A stretch of DNA of 33,750 nucleotides from Bacteroidia bacterium (GCA_020845635.1 JADLFI010000040.1:1-33750), one strand, 5' to 3'. Positions 7,217 through 15,159 are shown, counted from the first letter of the stretch. Notes: generated by a model from the letters alone, not told the origin. Program-made: numbers and translations.

Positions 7217-8200
7217 ATGATTGTTGATAGCTTTGGACGCATTCACGACTATTTACGCGTATCTTTAACAGAGCGTTGTAACTTACGATGCTTTTATTGC
7301 ATGCCCGAAGAAGGTATAGTTTTACGCAATAGGGCAGAATTTATGACGGCCGAAGAGTTGTTGAAAATAGCTTCGGTATTTGTAAATATGGGAGTAAAAA
7401 AAATTAGAATTACCGGTGGGGAACCATTGGTAAGGAAAGATTTTAGCCATATCATCAGTAATTTAGGTAAATTACCTATTGAGTTGGCACTAACCACCAA
7501 TGCTGTATTGATTCATAAATACATTTATGACTTAAAGCAAGCAGGAGTTCAAAATATAAATGTAAGTTTAGACTCGCTTAAAGAAAGTAAATTTAATCAA
7601 ATATCAAGACGCAATTACTATCCTCAAATACGCCAAAACATTGATTCTCTCTTACTCGAAGGTTTTAAGGTAAAGATAAATGTGGTTTTAATGAAAGGTA
7701 TTAACGATGATGAAATAATTGATTTTATTGAATGGGCCAACCAATATGATTTACAGGTACGTTTTATTGAGTTTATGCCATTTCAGGGAAACAATTGGAA
7801 TCTTGAGCGTAAAGTATCTTATGCTGAAATTATTGAAAAAGTAAGCGGATATTACGGGTTATCGAAATTACAGAAGCTTACCGATAGCAAGAATGACACC
7901 TGTAAAAACTTTATGATTTTAGGAAACTACGGCTCTTTTGGGATAATTAGTTCAATTACTAACCCTTTTTGCGATAGTTGCAATAGAATTAGATTAACTG
8001 CCGATGGGAAAATAAAAAACTGTTTGTTTTCACAAAGCGAAACTGATTTATTAACTGCTGTACGCAAGGGGGCTAATATTGAGCATATAATCAACGATTC
8101 AATTATGAGTAAGAAAAAAGAAAGGGGCGGTTTAAGTAGTTTCTCCAACGAATTGGTAAAAGAATTGAGAAACAGAACTATGGTAGCTATTGGGGGATAG
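7217..8200 (+). CDS. moaA: GTP 3',8-cyclase MoaA
   Basis: Radical-SAM enzyme of the first step of molybdenum cofactor synthesis; with MoaC it converts GTP to cyclic pyranopterin monophosphate. The 327-residue length is normal. The N-terminal 4Fe-4S/SAM motif is CNLRCFYC (C22-x3-C26-x2-C29), followed by RITGGEPLVRKD. The C-terminal substrate-side cluster is formed by NPFCDSCNRIRLTADGKIKNC (C-x2-C-x13-C). The protein ends in the conserved Gly-Gly tail (VAIGG) needed for activity. It follows the hemerythrin gene by 3 bp, within the FNR-like box operon, and is separated from the other moa genes by two regulators and moeA. Confidence 0.97.
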   Translation: MIVDSFGRIHDYLRVSLTERCNLRCFYCMPEEGIVLRNRAEFMTAEELLKIASVFVNMGVKKIRITGGEPLVRKDFSHIISNLGKLPIELALTTNAVLIHKYIYDLKQAGVQNINVSLDSLKESKFNQISRRNYYPQIRQNIDSLLLEGFKVKINVVLMKGINDDEIIDFIEWANQYDLQVRFIEFMPFQGNNWNLERKVSYAEIIEKVSGYYGLSKLQKLTDSKNDTCKNFMILGNYGSFGIISSITNPFCDSCNRIRLTADGKIKNCLFSQSETDLLTAVRKGANIEHIINDSIMSKKKERGGLSSFSNELVKELRNRTMVAIGG

Positions 8201-8347
8201 AAAGTTTTGTTTTTTAATTCATAAACACAATAAAATTATAGGATTTATTTTGCATTATGAGTTAGAAATATTCCCTAAAATTAGTTTTAAGTTTCTTGTT
8301 ATTTTATTTATTTTGCTTCTTTATTATATTTTATTTTTTGCACTTAT

Positions 8348-9010
8348 ATGAACACATTCCTGCAAAAGTTTTTTAATGATGAATGGCAAGAGTTTATACT
8401 CTTTCACAGTAAAATATTAAAGTACGAGGCTAATGAAACAATTTTTAAAATTGGTGACAAAACTCATGGTATATATATAATCAAAAGTGGAAAAGTAAAA
8501 GTATCAACTTATGCCGGAAATAACGCTGAGCGTATTATAAGGCTGGCTACAAACAATGAAATGATTGGTCATAGGGGTTTTGGTGGTTCGTGGAAATATA
8601 CGGTAACCGCTGTAACATTAGAAAATACTGAATTGTTGTTTGTTCCGCTTAAAATATTTGAGATGGCTTTTAGAGCTAATCCCGATTTTGCTTATCACAT
8701 GATGATGTTTTATGCCATAGAGTTGCGTGAGTCTGAAAGGCTAGCTTCTCAATTGCCGGTAAAAAATGTGGTTGCTTCTGTGTTATACAATAATTTAAAA
8801 ACTTTTGGATATGCTCCTGGAAGCAAAACCGAATTAGCTTATTCTTTATCCAGAAAGGATTTGGCAAGTCAGGCGGGTACACGCTACGAGACTTTAATTA
8901 GGACACTTGCCGATTTGAATAATGAGAAGATTATTAGGTTAGAGAGCAAAACAATTCATATTCTTGATGAAAAAAAACTGATTAAGTTGAAAGATGGTGT
9001 ACTAATTTAA
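8348..9010 (+). CDS. Crp/FNR-family regulator without Cys cluster
   Basis: A 220-residue protein. The cyclic-nucleotide-type beta barrel covers about residues 5-120 (FKIGDKTHGIYIIKSGKVKVST), followed by a dimer helix and a winged HTH (about 165-210; SRKDLASQAGTRYETLIRTLADL). The recognition helix has E-T-L-I-R, the E-x3-R pattern that reads a TGAT-type half-site in FNR. It has no cysteine at all, so it cannot hold an FNR-type Fe-S cluster. It may sense NO through haem, as DNR does, or another ligand; the sequence does not decide. It stands convergent with the second regulator and 148 bp after moaA, with no FNR-like box of its own. It is a candidate regulator of the five boxes. Confidence 0.85.
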   Translation: MNTFLQKFFNDEWQEFILFHSKILKYEANETIFKIGDKTHGIYIIKSGKVKVSTYAGNNAERIIRLATNNEMIGHRGFGGSWKYTVTAVTLENTELLFVPLKIFEMAFRANPDFAYHMMMFYAIELRESERLASQLPVKNVVASVLYNNLKTFGYAPGSKTELAYSLSRKDLASQAGTRYETLIRTLADLNNEKIIRLESKTIHILDEKKLIKLKDGVLI

Positions 9011-9022
9011 AGTATTAATCTC

Positions 9023-9730
9023 TCAATCACATATAGCCGCACAATTTATTAGCTTGTTTATATTGGTAATGATAATACTCTTACCATTTAGCTGAATAAT
9101 CTTTTCCTCATGGAGTAAGGCTAAAGTCCTGATAGTTGATTCTGTTGTGGTGCCGGCCATATCGGCAATATCAGCTCGTGATATTTTTACGTTTAAAGTT
9201 TCACCGTCCATTAAAAAACCAAATGTGTTTTTTAATATAAGTAGCGCTTCGGCCACACGCTCTTTTACAGTTTTTTGAGTAATATCTATAAGGTGCTGCT
9301 CGGCACTTTTTAAATCTTCAGTAAGTAGTTGAATAATTTTTAAAGACATCATAGGATTTTTCTCAATGATACTAAAAAATCGCTCCTTGGATAAAACACA
9401 TATATACGAATCATCCAACGCTATGGCTTTTGCCTGATAAGGAGTGTTTCCTAAAAGCGAACGATAGCCTAATATATTCCCACTGCTGGCAAATCGCACA
9501 ATTTGCTCTTTGCCATCCTTTCCTAATTTGGTAAGTTTTATTTTGCCTTTATAAACACAATACAAATTATTAGCATGCTCGCCTTCGCTAAAAATAATAC
9601 TCCCTTTTTTGAAAAAATTTTCGTTCTTATCTATACTTAACATTCTTTTCTCACCTTGCGAAAGGGCGCAGAAGATATCATTATTATTAGTGCAATTATC
9701 ACAATGAGGAGGGAGGTCAATTGGTTTCAT
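9023..9730 (-). CDS. FNR-like regulator with N-terminal Cys cluster
   Basis: A 235-residue Crp/FNR protein. The N-terminus carries HCDNCTNNNDIFC (Cys10, Cys13, Cys21), resembling the CxxC-x5-7-C of oxygen-sensing FNR. Further Cys in the sensor domain (LYCVYKG, YICVLS) could supply the fourth ligand of a 4Fe-4S cluster. The sensor barrel is about residues 30-150 and the HTH about 180-225 (SRADIADMAGTTTESTIRTLALLHEEKIIQL), with E-x3-R in the recognition helix. It is divergent from moeA across a shared 131-bp region that holds the strong palindrome at 9806 and a weaker one at 9743 just before its start, suggesting autoregulation. It is the best candidate for the regulator of the nitrate island. 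Confidence 0.85.
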   Translation of the reverse strand: MKPIDLPPHCDNCTNNNDIFCALSQGEKRMLSIDKNENFFKKGSIIFSEGEHANNLYCVYKGKIKLTKLGKDGKEQIVRFASSGNILGYRSLLGNTPYQAKAIALDDSYICVLSKERFFSIIEKNPMMSLKIIQLLTEDLKSAEQHLIDITQKTVKERVAEALLILKNTFGFLMDGETLNVKISRADIADMAGTTTESTIRTLALLHEEKIIQLNGKSIIITNINKLINCAAICD

Positions 9731-9742
9731 TGTATTTATATT

Positions 9743-9758
9743 TATGATTTATGTCAAA
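9743..9758. promoter_or_regulatory. weak FNR-like palindrome before the FNR-like gene
   Basis: On the minus strand TTTGACATAAATCATA, sharing 14 of 16 positions with TATGATNNAAATCATA if the two N are free. It is centred 20.5 bp upstream of the ATG of the FNR-like regulator, too close to act as the usual -43 activator site for that gene. Repression of its own gene is a better guess. Confidence 0.4.
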
Positions 9759-9805
9759 ATTAATAATATTAAATAAAAAATAAAACTACAAAACAGGGTA
9801 AAAAA

Positions 9806-9821
9806 TATGATTTTAATCATA
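9806..9821. promoter_or_regulatory. FNR-like palindrome, moeA promoter
   Basis: TATGATTTTAATCATA, centre 9813.5. A perfect TAnnTTTG element (TACTTTTG, 9843-9850) ends 36.5 bp downstream, only 11 bases before the moeA ATG, so the mRNA would be almost leaderless. The site lies in the divergent region shared with the FNR-like regulator. Confidence 0.8.
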
Positions 9822-9861
9822 AAAATAGAACAAATAAGTATGTACTTTTGAAAAAAACAAA

Positions 9862-11037
9862 ATGGTTACTGTTCAAGAGGCTTTTCAACAAATTAATAAT
9901 GCTGTTTCGATACTTAGTGTCGTGGAAATTGACTTATGTAAAGCAAACGGATTTGTACTGGCACAAGATTATTACTCACCTATTTCGTTTCCTCCATTTG
10001 GCCAGTCGGCTATGGATGGTTACGCCCTCCCCAATAACCCTAATCAAACTACTTTTAAACTTAAAGCCGAGTTGAAAGCAGGTGATGCCTCCGGAGATTA
10101 TAAATTGGAGAATGATGAAGCTTGCCGTGTTTATACCGGTTCAATGCTACCTGTCAATACCTATTGTGTAATTAAGCAAGAAGATGTTGAAAGGATAGAA
10201 GATAAGATTTACGTTAAAAAAAGTTTTAGCAAGAATGAGAACGTAAGACCCTTAGGTGAGCAAATTATGAAAGATGAATTGGCAGTTCAGCAAGGAACAT
10301 TGTTAAATCCGGGAACTATTGGTTTTCTGGCAACTATAGGAATTGGAAGTGTAAAGGTTTACCGTAAACCCCGAATAGTTGTTCTCACCACAGGAAACGA
10401 GTTAGTTAAAGTGGGGAATGACTTGAGTGAAGGAAAAATATATGAGTCAAATTCTTTTACTTTAATGGCAGCCCTTGAGTCTTATGGTTTTCAGGCGCAC
10501 CATATAGGAGTTAAAGATGATTATGAGACTACCCGGCAAACCATTGAGAATGCTTTAATAAATCATGATTTAATATTAATTACAGGGGGTATATCTGTGG
10601 GTGATTATGATTTTGTTGGAAAAGCACTCTATGAATTACAGGTAAAAGAGTATTTCTATAAAGTTAAACAAAAACCGGGAAAACCTTTGTTCTTCGGAAA
10701 AAAAGAAAACACTATAATATTTGGCCTTCCGGGTAATCCTGCCTCGGTTCTCACTTCTTTTTATTTATATGTACTCAAGGCCTTACAATTAATGACAGGA
10801 CGTAAAGAAGATTTCTTAAAGCGTGCCTCCTTATATTTAAATCAGGAGTATAGCAAATCTATTAATTTGACTCATTTTTTAAAGGGAAAAGCCTCGCATG
10901 ATATAGTGCATATATTACCTTTTCAAAGTTCGGCAATGTTATCGCCTTTTATTGAAGCTAACTGCATTATAAAACTTGATGAAGGGAAAAGTGATTGGCT
11001 TAAAAATGATAAGGTTGAAGTATTTTTGTTAAATTAG
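9862..11037 (+). CDS. moeA: molybdopterin molybdenumtransferase MoeA
   Basis: A 391-residue enzyme that inserts molybdate into adenylylated molybdopterin. Full-length family architecture: PPFGQSAMDGYALP near residue 50, the MoCF-binding domain (about 170-315) with VVLTTGNELVKVG and ITGGISVGDYDFVGKAL, then KQKPGKPLFFG and FGLPGNPASVLTSFYLYV, and a C-terminal beta domain. Its own FNR-like box and promoter lie directly upstream; the next operon begins after another box at 11045, so moeA is probably transcribed alone or with partial readthrough. Confidence 0.96.
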   Translation: MVTVQEAFQQINNAVSILSVVEIDLCKANGFVLAQDYYSPISFPPFGQSAMDGYALPNNPNQTTFKLKAELKAGDASGDYKLENDEACRVYTGSMLPVNTYCVIKQEDVERIEDKIYVKKSFSKNENVRPLGEQIMKDELAVQQGTLLNPGTIGFLATIGIGSVKVYRKPRIVVLTTGNELVKVGNDLSEGKIYESNSFTLMAALESYGFQAHHIGVKDDYETTRQTIENALINHDLILITGGISVGDYDFVGKALYELQVKEYFYKVKQKPGKPLFFGKKENTIIFGLPGNPASVLTSFYLYVLKALQLMTGRKEDFLKRASLYLNQEYSKSINLTHFLKGKASHDIVHILPFQSSAMLSPFIEANCIIKLDEGKSDWLKNDKVEVFLLN

Positions 11038-11044
11038 TATTTAA

Positions 11045-11060
11045 TATGATATAAATCATT
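11045..11060. promoter_or_regulatory. FNR-like palindrome, molybdenum cofactor operon
   Basis: TATGATATAAATCATT, one mismatch from full symmetry, centre 11052.5. The element TATTTTTA (11082-11089) ends 36.5 bp downstream. The box begins 8 bases after the moeA stop codon. Confidence 0.75.
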
Positions 11061-11115
11061 TTAGGTAAAGGCTTTTCTAAGTATTTTTATCGTTAGGTAT
11101 TTTTTGATATAACGT

Positions 11116-11463
11116 ATGAAAAATAAGCCTCAATACATTGTAAAATCCCGAATTTGGATTGAGTCCGAAGCGGGTACTTTTATTGGAGAAGGGCGCATTA
11201 ATTTATTAAAGAATATTGATGTAACCGGCTCACTTTCTAAAGCTGCACAAAGAATGAAAATGCCGTATAAAAAGGCTTGGGAAATGGTAAATTCAATGAA
11301 TAAACTTTATAAAGAGCCATTAGTGAGTTGCTCGGTTGGCGGTATTAAGGGAGGTGGCTCGGTATTAACCGAATCAGGAAAAAGAATGATTAAATTATAT
11401 ACATTGTTGAACGAGAAAAACCATATTTTTCTAAAAAAAGAAATGGAGAAAATAGAATTGTAA
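11116..11463 (+). CDS. ModE-type winged HTH protein, DNA-binding domain only
   Basis: A 115-residue protein matching the N-terminal LysR-like winged HTH of ModE: IWIESEAGTFIGEGRINLLKNI, then GSLSKAAQRMKMPYKKAWEMVNSMN, then the GGxxGGGSVLTESGKRMI wing. ModE's C-terminal molybdate-binding Mop domains are absent, so it cannot sense molybdate in the usual way. It is the first gene of the operon, with 2 bp to mobA. It may regulate molybdenum genes or may need another protein for sensing. Confidence 0.85.
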   Translation: MKNKPQYIVKSRIWIESEAGTFIGEGRINLLKNIDVTGSLSKAAQRMKMPYKKAWEMVNSMNKLYKEPLVSCSVGGIKGGGSVLTESGKRMIKLYTLLNEKNHIFLKKEMEKIEL

Positions 11464-11465
11464 AC

Positions 11466-12038
11466 ATGAGTGTAACAGCCATCATATTAGCCGGAGGAAA
11501 AAGCACCAGAATGGGAACTGATAAGGGTTTGGTAAATTATAACCAAAAGCCTATGATAGCTCATATTATAAATACTCTTCAAAAAACCAATATTAGCGAT
11601 ATTATCATCATTGCCCATAATGCCGAGTATGAGAAATTCGGTTACCCGGTTTATCAGGATATCATTAAGGATAAAGGTCCTTTAGGAGGAATATACACCG
11701 GACTGCTTAAGTCTAAAACCTCCAGTAACTTAATATTAAGTTGTGACATTCCTTTAATCAGTCATGCCGTGTTAAACCATTTGTTGGCGGTAAAGGTTTC
11801 TTGTCCCATTGTAATATGTAAATATAAAGAACAACAGCATCATCTTATAGGCTTATATAGTTCATCATTGCTTCTATCTTTGACCCAACATTTGCAACAA
11901 AATAGGTTAAAAGTAAGACAGTTTATTGAAGCGCACCCACACAAGATTATTGATATGGAAAAAGCTTTCATTAATTTTGACGAGAAGCAAGTGCAAAACA
12001 TAAATTCAATGCAGGAATTAAAACAAATAGAAAAATGA
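11466..12038 (+). CDS. mobA: molybdenum cofactor guanylyltransferase (MobA-like)
   Basis: A 190-residue nucleotidyltransferase. The GTP-binding signature is IILAGGKSTRMGTDKGLV near the N-terminus, followed by KGPLGGIYTGL and LILSCDIPLIS with the metal-binding Asp. In this setting it should attach GMP to molybdenum cofactor to make the bis-MGD needed by NarG. It overlaps moaD by 4 bp. A MocA-type cytidylyltransferase is less likely because NarG needs guanine dinucleotide. Confidence 0.9.
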   Translation: MSVTAIILAGGKSTRMGTDKGLVNYNQKPMIAHIINTLQKTNISDIIIIAHNAEYEKFGYPVYQDIIKDKGPLGGIYTGLLKSKTSSNLILSCDIPLISHAVLNHLLAVKVSCPIVICKYKEQQHHLIGLYSSSLLLSLTQHLQQNRLKVRQFIEAHPHKIIDMEKAFINFDEKQVQNINSMQELKQIEK

Positions 12039-12274
12039 TTTGTGAAGTAAAATATTTTGGGCAAATAGCCGAAAAGCTTGGAAAAGACAGTGAAAGAATA
12101 GAGGTTGATTTATTTATCCATAATAAATCTGATTTGCTTGCCTCATTTGTTGCCCAATACCCTGAGCTGAAAAATAATTCATTTCAGATAGCGGTAAATG
12201 GGGAACTGATGAATCATTTGCCTGAAACGAGAATTCATACAATTGCTTTATTGCCACCATTTGCCGGTGGCTAA
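12035..12274 (+). CDS. moaD: molybdopterin synthase small subunit MoaD
   Basis: A 79-residue ubiquitin-like sulfur carrier ending in the diagnostic Gly-Gly (LLPPFAGG), which is adenylated by MoeB and then thiocarboxylated. The N-terminus VKYFGQIAEKLGKDSE is typical. Starts inside the mobA stop region and ends 8 bp before moeB. Confidence 0.93.
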   Translation: MICEVKYFGQIAEKLGKDSERIEVDLFIHNKSDLLASFVAQYPELKNNSFQIAVNGELMNHLPETRIHTIALLPPFAGG

Positions 12275-12282
12275 AATTATAT

Positions 12283-13413
12283 GTGATGATAAGCCCCGAA
12301 GAAAATTTTTATTATTCGCGCCAATTAATTATTGATGAAATTGGTTTGGAGGGTCAGGAAAAACTGAAACAAGCCAAAGTAATAGTAATAGGAGCAGGGG
12401 GATTGGGATGCCCTGCATTGCAATACCTTGTTGCAATTGGGGTAGGGCATATTGCCATTGTAGATAGCGATAATATTGAAATTTCAAATTTACACAGACA
12501 GGTACTTTTTTCTGTTAATACAATTGGGGAAAATAAAGCACAAACAGCGCAAAACATATTAAGCAAGCTTAATCCTTTTATAAAAATTGAGGCTTTACCT
12601 GTGCGACTCAGAGCCGATAATGCTATATCATTACTTAATAATTTTGATATTGTAGTAGATTGTACGGATAATTTTGCTACCCGTTTCTTAGTTAACGATG
12701 CTTGTGTGTTGCTGAATAAACCCCTTGTTTCAGGTTCTATATACAAGTTTGAAGGACAAGTTACGGTATTTAATTTTTTAGGAGGACCTACTTTGCGTTG
12801 CATGTATCCTCAAGTTCACGAAAATGAGTTTGAAATGAATTGCTCCTTATCAGGTGTTATTGGTGTTTTGCCCGGTATTATTGGAATGTTGCAGGCCAAT
12901 GAAGTCATTAAAATTATTTTAGGGATGGGTAAGGTATTGTCGGGCGCTGTTTTGTTGTTCAATGCCAAGTTTAATTCTTTTGAAAAATTTGCTTTAAAAA
13001 GAAACCCTCAGATTAATTACGATTTAATTTTTGATAAAGGAGAATTAAACGAAAAAAATTACGCTATGTCAATATGCTCTATAGATAATGAGAGCATAGA
13101 AAACACCAATTCTTTTGAGTTTCTTGAAACTTATGATTTGAATAACTATTCCATCTTAGATGTAAGAAATACAGAGGAAAAGCCACAATTCGAAGCTCAT
13201 GGTGTTATTCAAATTCCATTAAATACACTACAAGAAAATTTGCATTTAATCCCCAAATCACCAAATATACTGGTAGTTTGTAGTTCAGGACTAAGAAGCC
13301 GAAAAGCCATAAAAATATTACAAGAATCATTCAAAGAACAACATTTTCAAAATCTTGAAGATGGCATTTCTTTACAATTTATTGAGATATGGAAAAAGAA
13401 AAAAAGCCTATAA
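12283..13413 (+). CDS. moeB: MoeB-type E1 enzyme with C-terminal rhodanese domain
   Basis: A 376-residue protein. The ThiF/MoeB adenylation domain is about residues 8-245: VIVIGAGGLGCPALQYL (ATP loop), DSDNIEISNLHRQVLF, DCTDNFATRF and SGVIGVLPGIIGMLQANEVIKI. The rhodanese domain is about 275-376 with active-site VVCSSGLRSRKA (Cys333). The E1 domain should adenylate MoaD; the rhodanese would hand over sulfur. Only one Cys of the four expected in the MoeB zinc site is visible (LRCMYP, where CxxC is usual), and the second pair near residue 240 is missing, so the structural zinc seems lost. A second Met at 12286 is an equally good start. It overlaps moaE by 25 bp. Confidence 0.9.
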   Translation: MMISPEENFYYSRQLIIDEIGLEGQEKLKQAKVIVIGAGGLGCPALQYLVAIGVGHIAIVDSDNIEISNLHRQVLFSVNTIGENKAQTAQNILSKLNPFIKIEALPVRLRADNAISLLNNFDIVVDCTDNFATRFLVNDACVLLNKPLVSGSIYKFEGQVTVFNFLGGPTLRCMYPQVHENEFEMNCSLSGVIGVLPGIIGMLQANEVIKIILGMGKVLSGAVLLFNAKFNSFEKFALKRNPQINYDLIFDKGELNEKNYAMSICSIDNESIENTNSFEFLETYDLNNYSILDVRNTEEKPQFEAHGVIQIPLNTLQENLHLIPKSPNILVVCSSGLRSRKAIKILQESFKEQHFQNLEDGISLQFIEIWKKKKSL

Positions 13414-13838
13414 AGAATTGTTTTGTTGAAGGGCCTATTCATAGTTCTTTCATTGCTGATTCAATAGCCAAACATCAGGCTAAGACTAGCATTGGTGCAC
13501 ATCAAATTTTTTTAGGACAGGTTCGGGCTGATGTGATTGATGGAAAAACTGTGTCAGCTATTGAATATTCTGCCTATGAAGAGATGGCCAATAAAGTATT
13601 TCATGAAATAAGAGAAGATACTTTTGCAAAATTTAATTTAACCTGTATGCATATTTACCACAGCATGAATAGGGTAGAGGTGGGACAGATTTGTTTGTTT
13701 GTTTTTGTTTCTTCAGCTCATCGCAAAGATGCGCAGGCTGCTATTGAATATTTAGTTGAAAGAATAAAGAAAGATGTTCCTGTGTTCGGAAAAGAGATAT
13801 TTACGGATAACTCGCATATTTGGAAAGTAAATAAATAA
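13389..13838 (+). CDS. moaE: molybdopterin synthase large subunit MoaE
   Basis: A 149-residue protein, the catalytic partner of MoaD; it transfers sulfur to cyclic pyranopterin monophosphate. Visible hallmarks are GAHQIFLGQVRADVIDGKTVSAIEYSAYEEMA, YHSMNRVEVGQICLFVFVSSAHRKDAQAA and the C-terminal VPVFGKEIF with the active-site Lys. The start lies within the end of moeB (25-bp overlap), implying coupled translation. A start at a later Met would cut into the domain. Confidence 0.93.
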   Translation: MEKEKKPIKNCFVEGPIHSSFIADSIAKHQAKTSIGAHQIFLGQVRADVIDGKTVSAIEYSAYEEMANKVFHEIREDTFAKFNLTCMHIYHSMNRVEVGQICLFVFVSSAHRKDAQAAIEYLVERIKKDVPVFGKEIFTDNSHIWKVNK

Positions 13839-13848
13839 AAATGTAATT

Positions 13849-14763
13849 ATGATTGATATCACACATAAAAATAGAACATTAAGAGAAGCTGTAGCAGGTG
13901 CCATATTATGCGTATCAAAGCCTGAAACTATTGATGCAGTTATAAATAATAAAGTTCCTAAAGGCAATGTTTTTGAAATGGCTAAAACTGCCGGATTGTT
14001 TGCTGTAAAGAAAACAGCCGATATGATTCCCGATTGTCATCCTTTGCCTGTTGAGTTTACCTCAGTAAGTTATACTTTAAACGACTTAGAAATTCATATT
14101 GAAGTAAAAGTTAAGACCATATACCGTACCGGAGTTGAAGTTGAAGCTATGCATGGTGCCAGTGTTGTGGCATTGACAATGTACGATATGCTTAAACCTA
14201 TTGATAAAGGAATAGAAATAAGAAATATAAAGTTATTGAGCAAATCAGGAGGTAAATCAGATTGGAAAGATAAGTATATGGAACTCCACTTGAATGCCAA
14301 TGTTATTGTATGCTCCGATTCTATAAGTGCAGGTAAAAAGGAAGATAAAGCAGGTTTAGCCATAGTGAGCAAGTTAAAATCCGTGGGTGTAGATATAAAT
14401 CATTACCAAATTATTGCTGATGAGAAAGAATCTATTTTCGAACAGGTAATGCAGGCGGTTAATGATAAAGTTAACATACTTGTTTTTACCGGAGGTACCG
14501 GGCTATCTATGCGCGATGTTACCCCCGAGTCAATTATTCCTATGCTAGATCGCAGAATCCCGGGGGTTGAAGAAACTATCAGAAATTATGGTCAAGAGCG
14601 TACACCTCTTTCTATGCTGTCGCGTAGTGTAGTGGGGGTAAAAGGCAAAACTTTAATCATTGCATTGCCGGGTTCTACCAAAGGAGCAACAGAATCAGTA
14701 GAAGCTATATTTCCGGCAGTATTACATATTTTTAGAATATTTAAAGGTACTCGGCACGATTAA
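13849..14763 (+). CDS. moaCB: bifunctional MoaC-MoaB fusion
   Basis: A 304-residue fusion. Residues 1-145 are MoaC (cyclic pyranopterin monophosphate synthase): KGNVFEMAKTAGLFAVKKTADMIPDCHPLP and EVEAMHGASVVALTMYDMLK, with the conserved Lys/His/Asp active-site residues in place. Residues 150-304 are a MoaB/MogA molybdopterin adenylyltransferase domain: VIVCSDSISAGKKEDKAG, LVFTGGTGLSMRDVTPE and IALPGSTKGATESVEAI. It thus joins an early step (with MoaA) and a late step (before MoeA) of the pathway in one chain. Such fusions are known in Bacteroidota. Ten bp after moaE. Confidence 0.93.
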   Translation: MIDITHKNRTLREAVAGAILCVSKPETIDAVINNKVPKGNVFEMAKTAGLFAVKKTADMIPDCHPLPVEFTSVSYTLNDLEIHIEVKVKTIYRTGVEVEAMHGASVVALTMYDMLKPIDKGIEIRNIKLLSKSGGKSDWKDKYMELHLNANVIVCSDSISAGKKEDKAGLAIVSKLKSVGVDINHYQIIADEKESIFEQVMQAVNDKVNILVFTGGTGLSMRDVTPESIIPMLDRRIPGVEETIRNYGQERTPLSMLSRSVVGVKGKTLIIALPGSTKGATESVEAIFPAVLHIFRIFKGTRHD

Positions 14764-14765
14764 TC

Positions 14766-15149
14766 ATGTATAGAAAACATGACATATTAAAATTGGTAGT
14801 TATTGTAGCTGTAATTATATGGTCAATGATACATTTTTACAGCCGTAAAGATAAGTTACAAAGATATGACAATGGTAATATTATAAGAACAGGACAAGTT
14901 ATTAATAATCTTAACGAAGGCCTATGGACATGGTATTATAAAAACGGCAAAGTGCAAATTCAAGGAAATTTTGTGAATGGCAAACGTGAAGGCACATGGA
15001 AAACATACGATTCATTAGGTAATCTGATTATTGAAAGTAATTATAAAAAAAATTTATTAAGCGGTATCTATAAACAATATTCATCAAGCGGAAAACTACT
15101 ACGCAATGATGTTTACAAAGATGATATAATAATAAAAAGCAATCCTTAA
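14766..15149 (+). CDS. membrane-anchored MORN-repeat protein
   Basis: A 127-residue protein with one N-terminal membrane helix (about residues 8-24, ILKLVVIVAVIIWSMIHF), then about four MORN/YwqK-like repeats of the form G.W..YY.NGK...G....G: GLWTWYYKNGKVQIQGNF, GTWKTYDSLGNLIIESNY, GIYKQYSSSGKLLRNDVY. MORN-like repeats mediate binding to proteins or lipid and carry no enzyme activity. The gene starts 2 bp after moaCB and is followed 10 bp later by the unknown gene, so it is part of the molybdenum operon. Its role there is unknown. Confidence 0.75.
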   Translation: MYRKHDILKLVVIVAVIIWSMIHFYSRKDKLQRYDNGNIIRTGQVINNLNEGLWTWYYKNGKVQIQGNFVNGKREGTWKTYDSLGNLIIESNYKKNLLSGIYKQYSSSGKLLRNDVYKDDIIIKSNP

Positions 15150-15159
15150 TATTTACACT

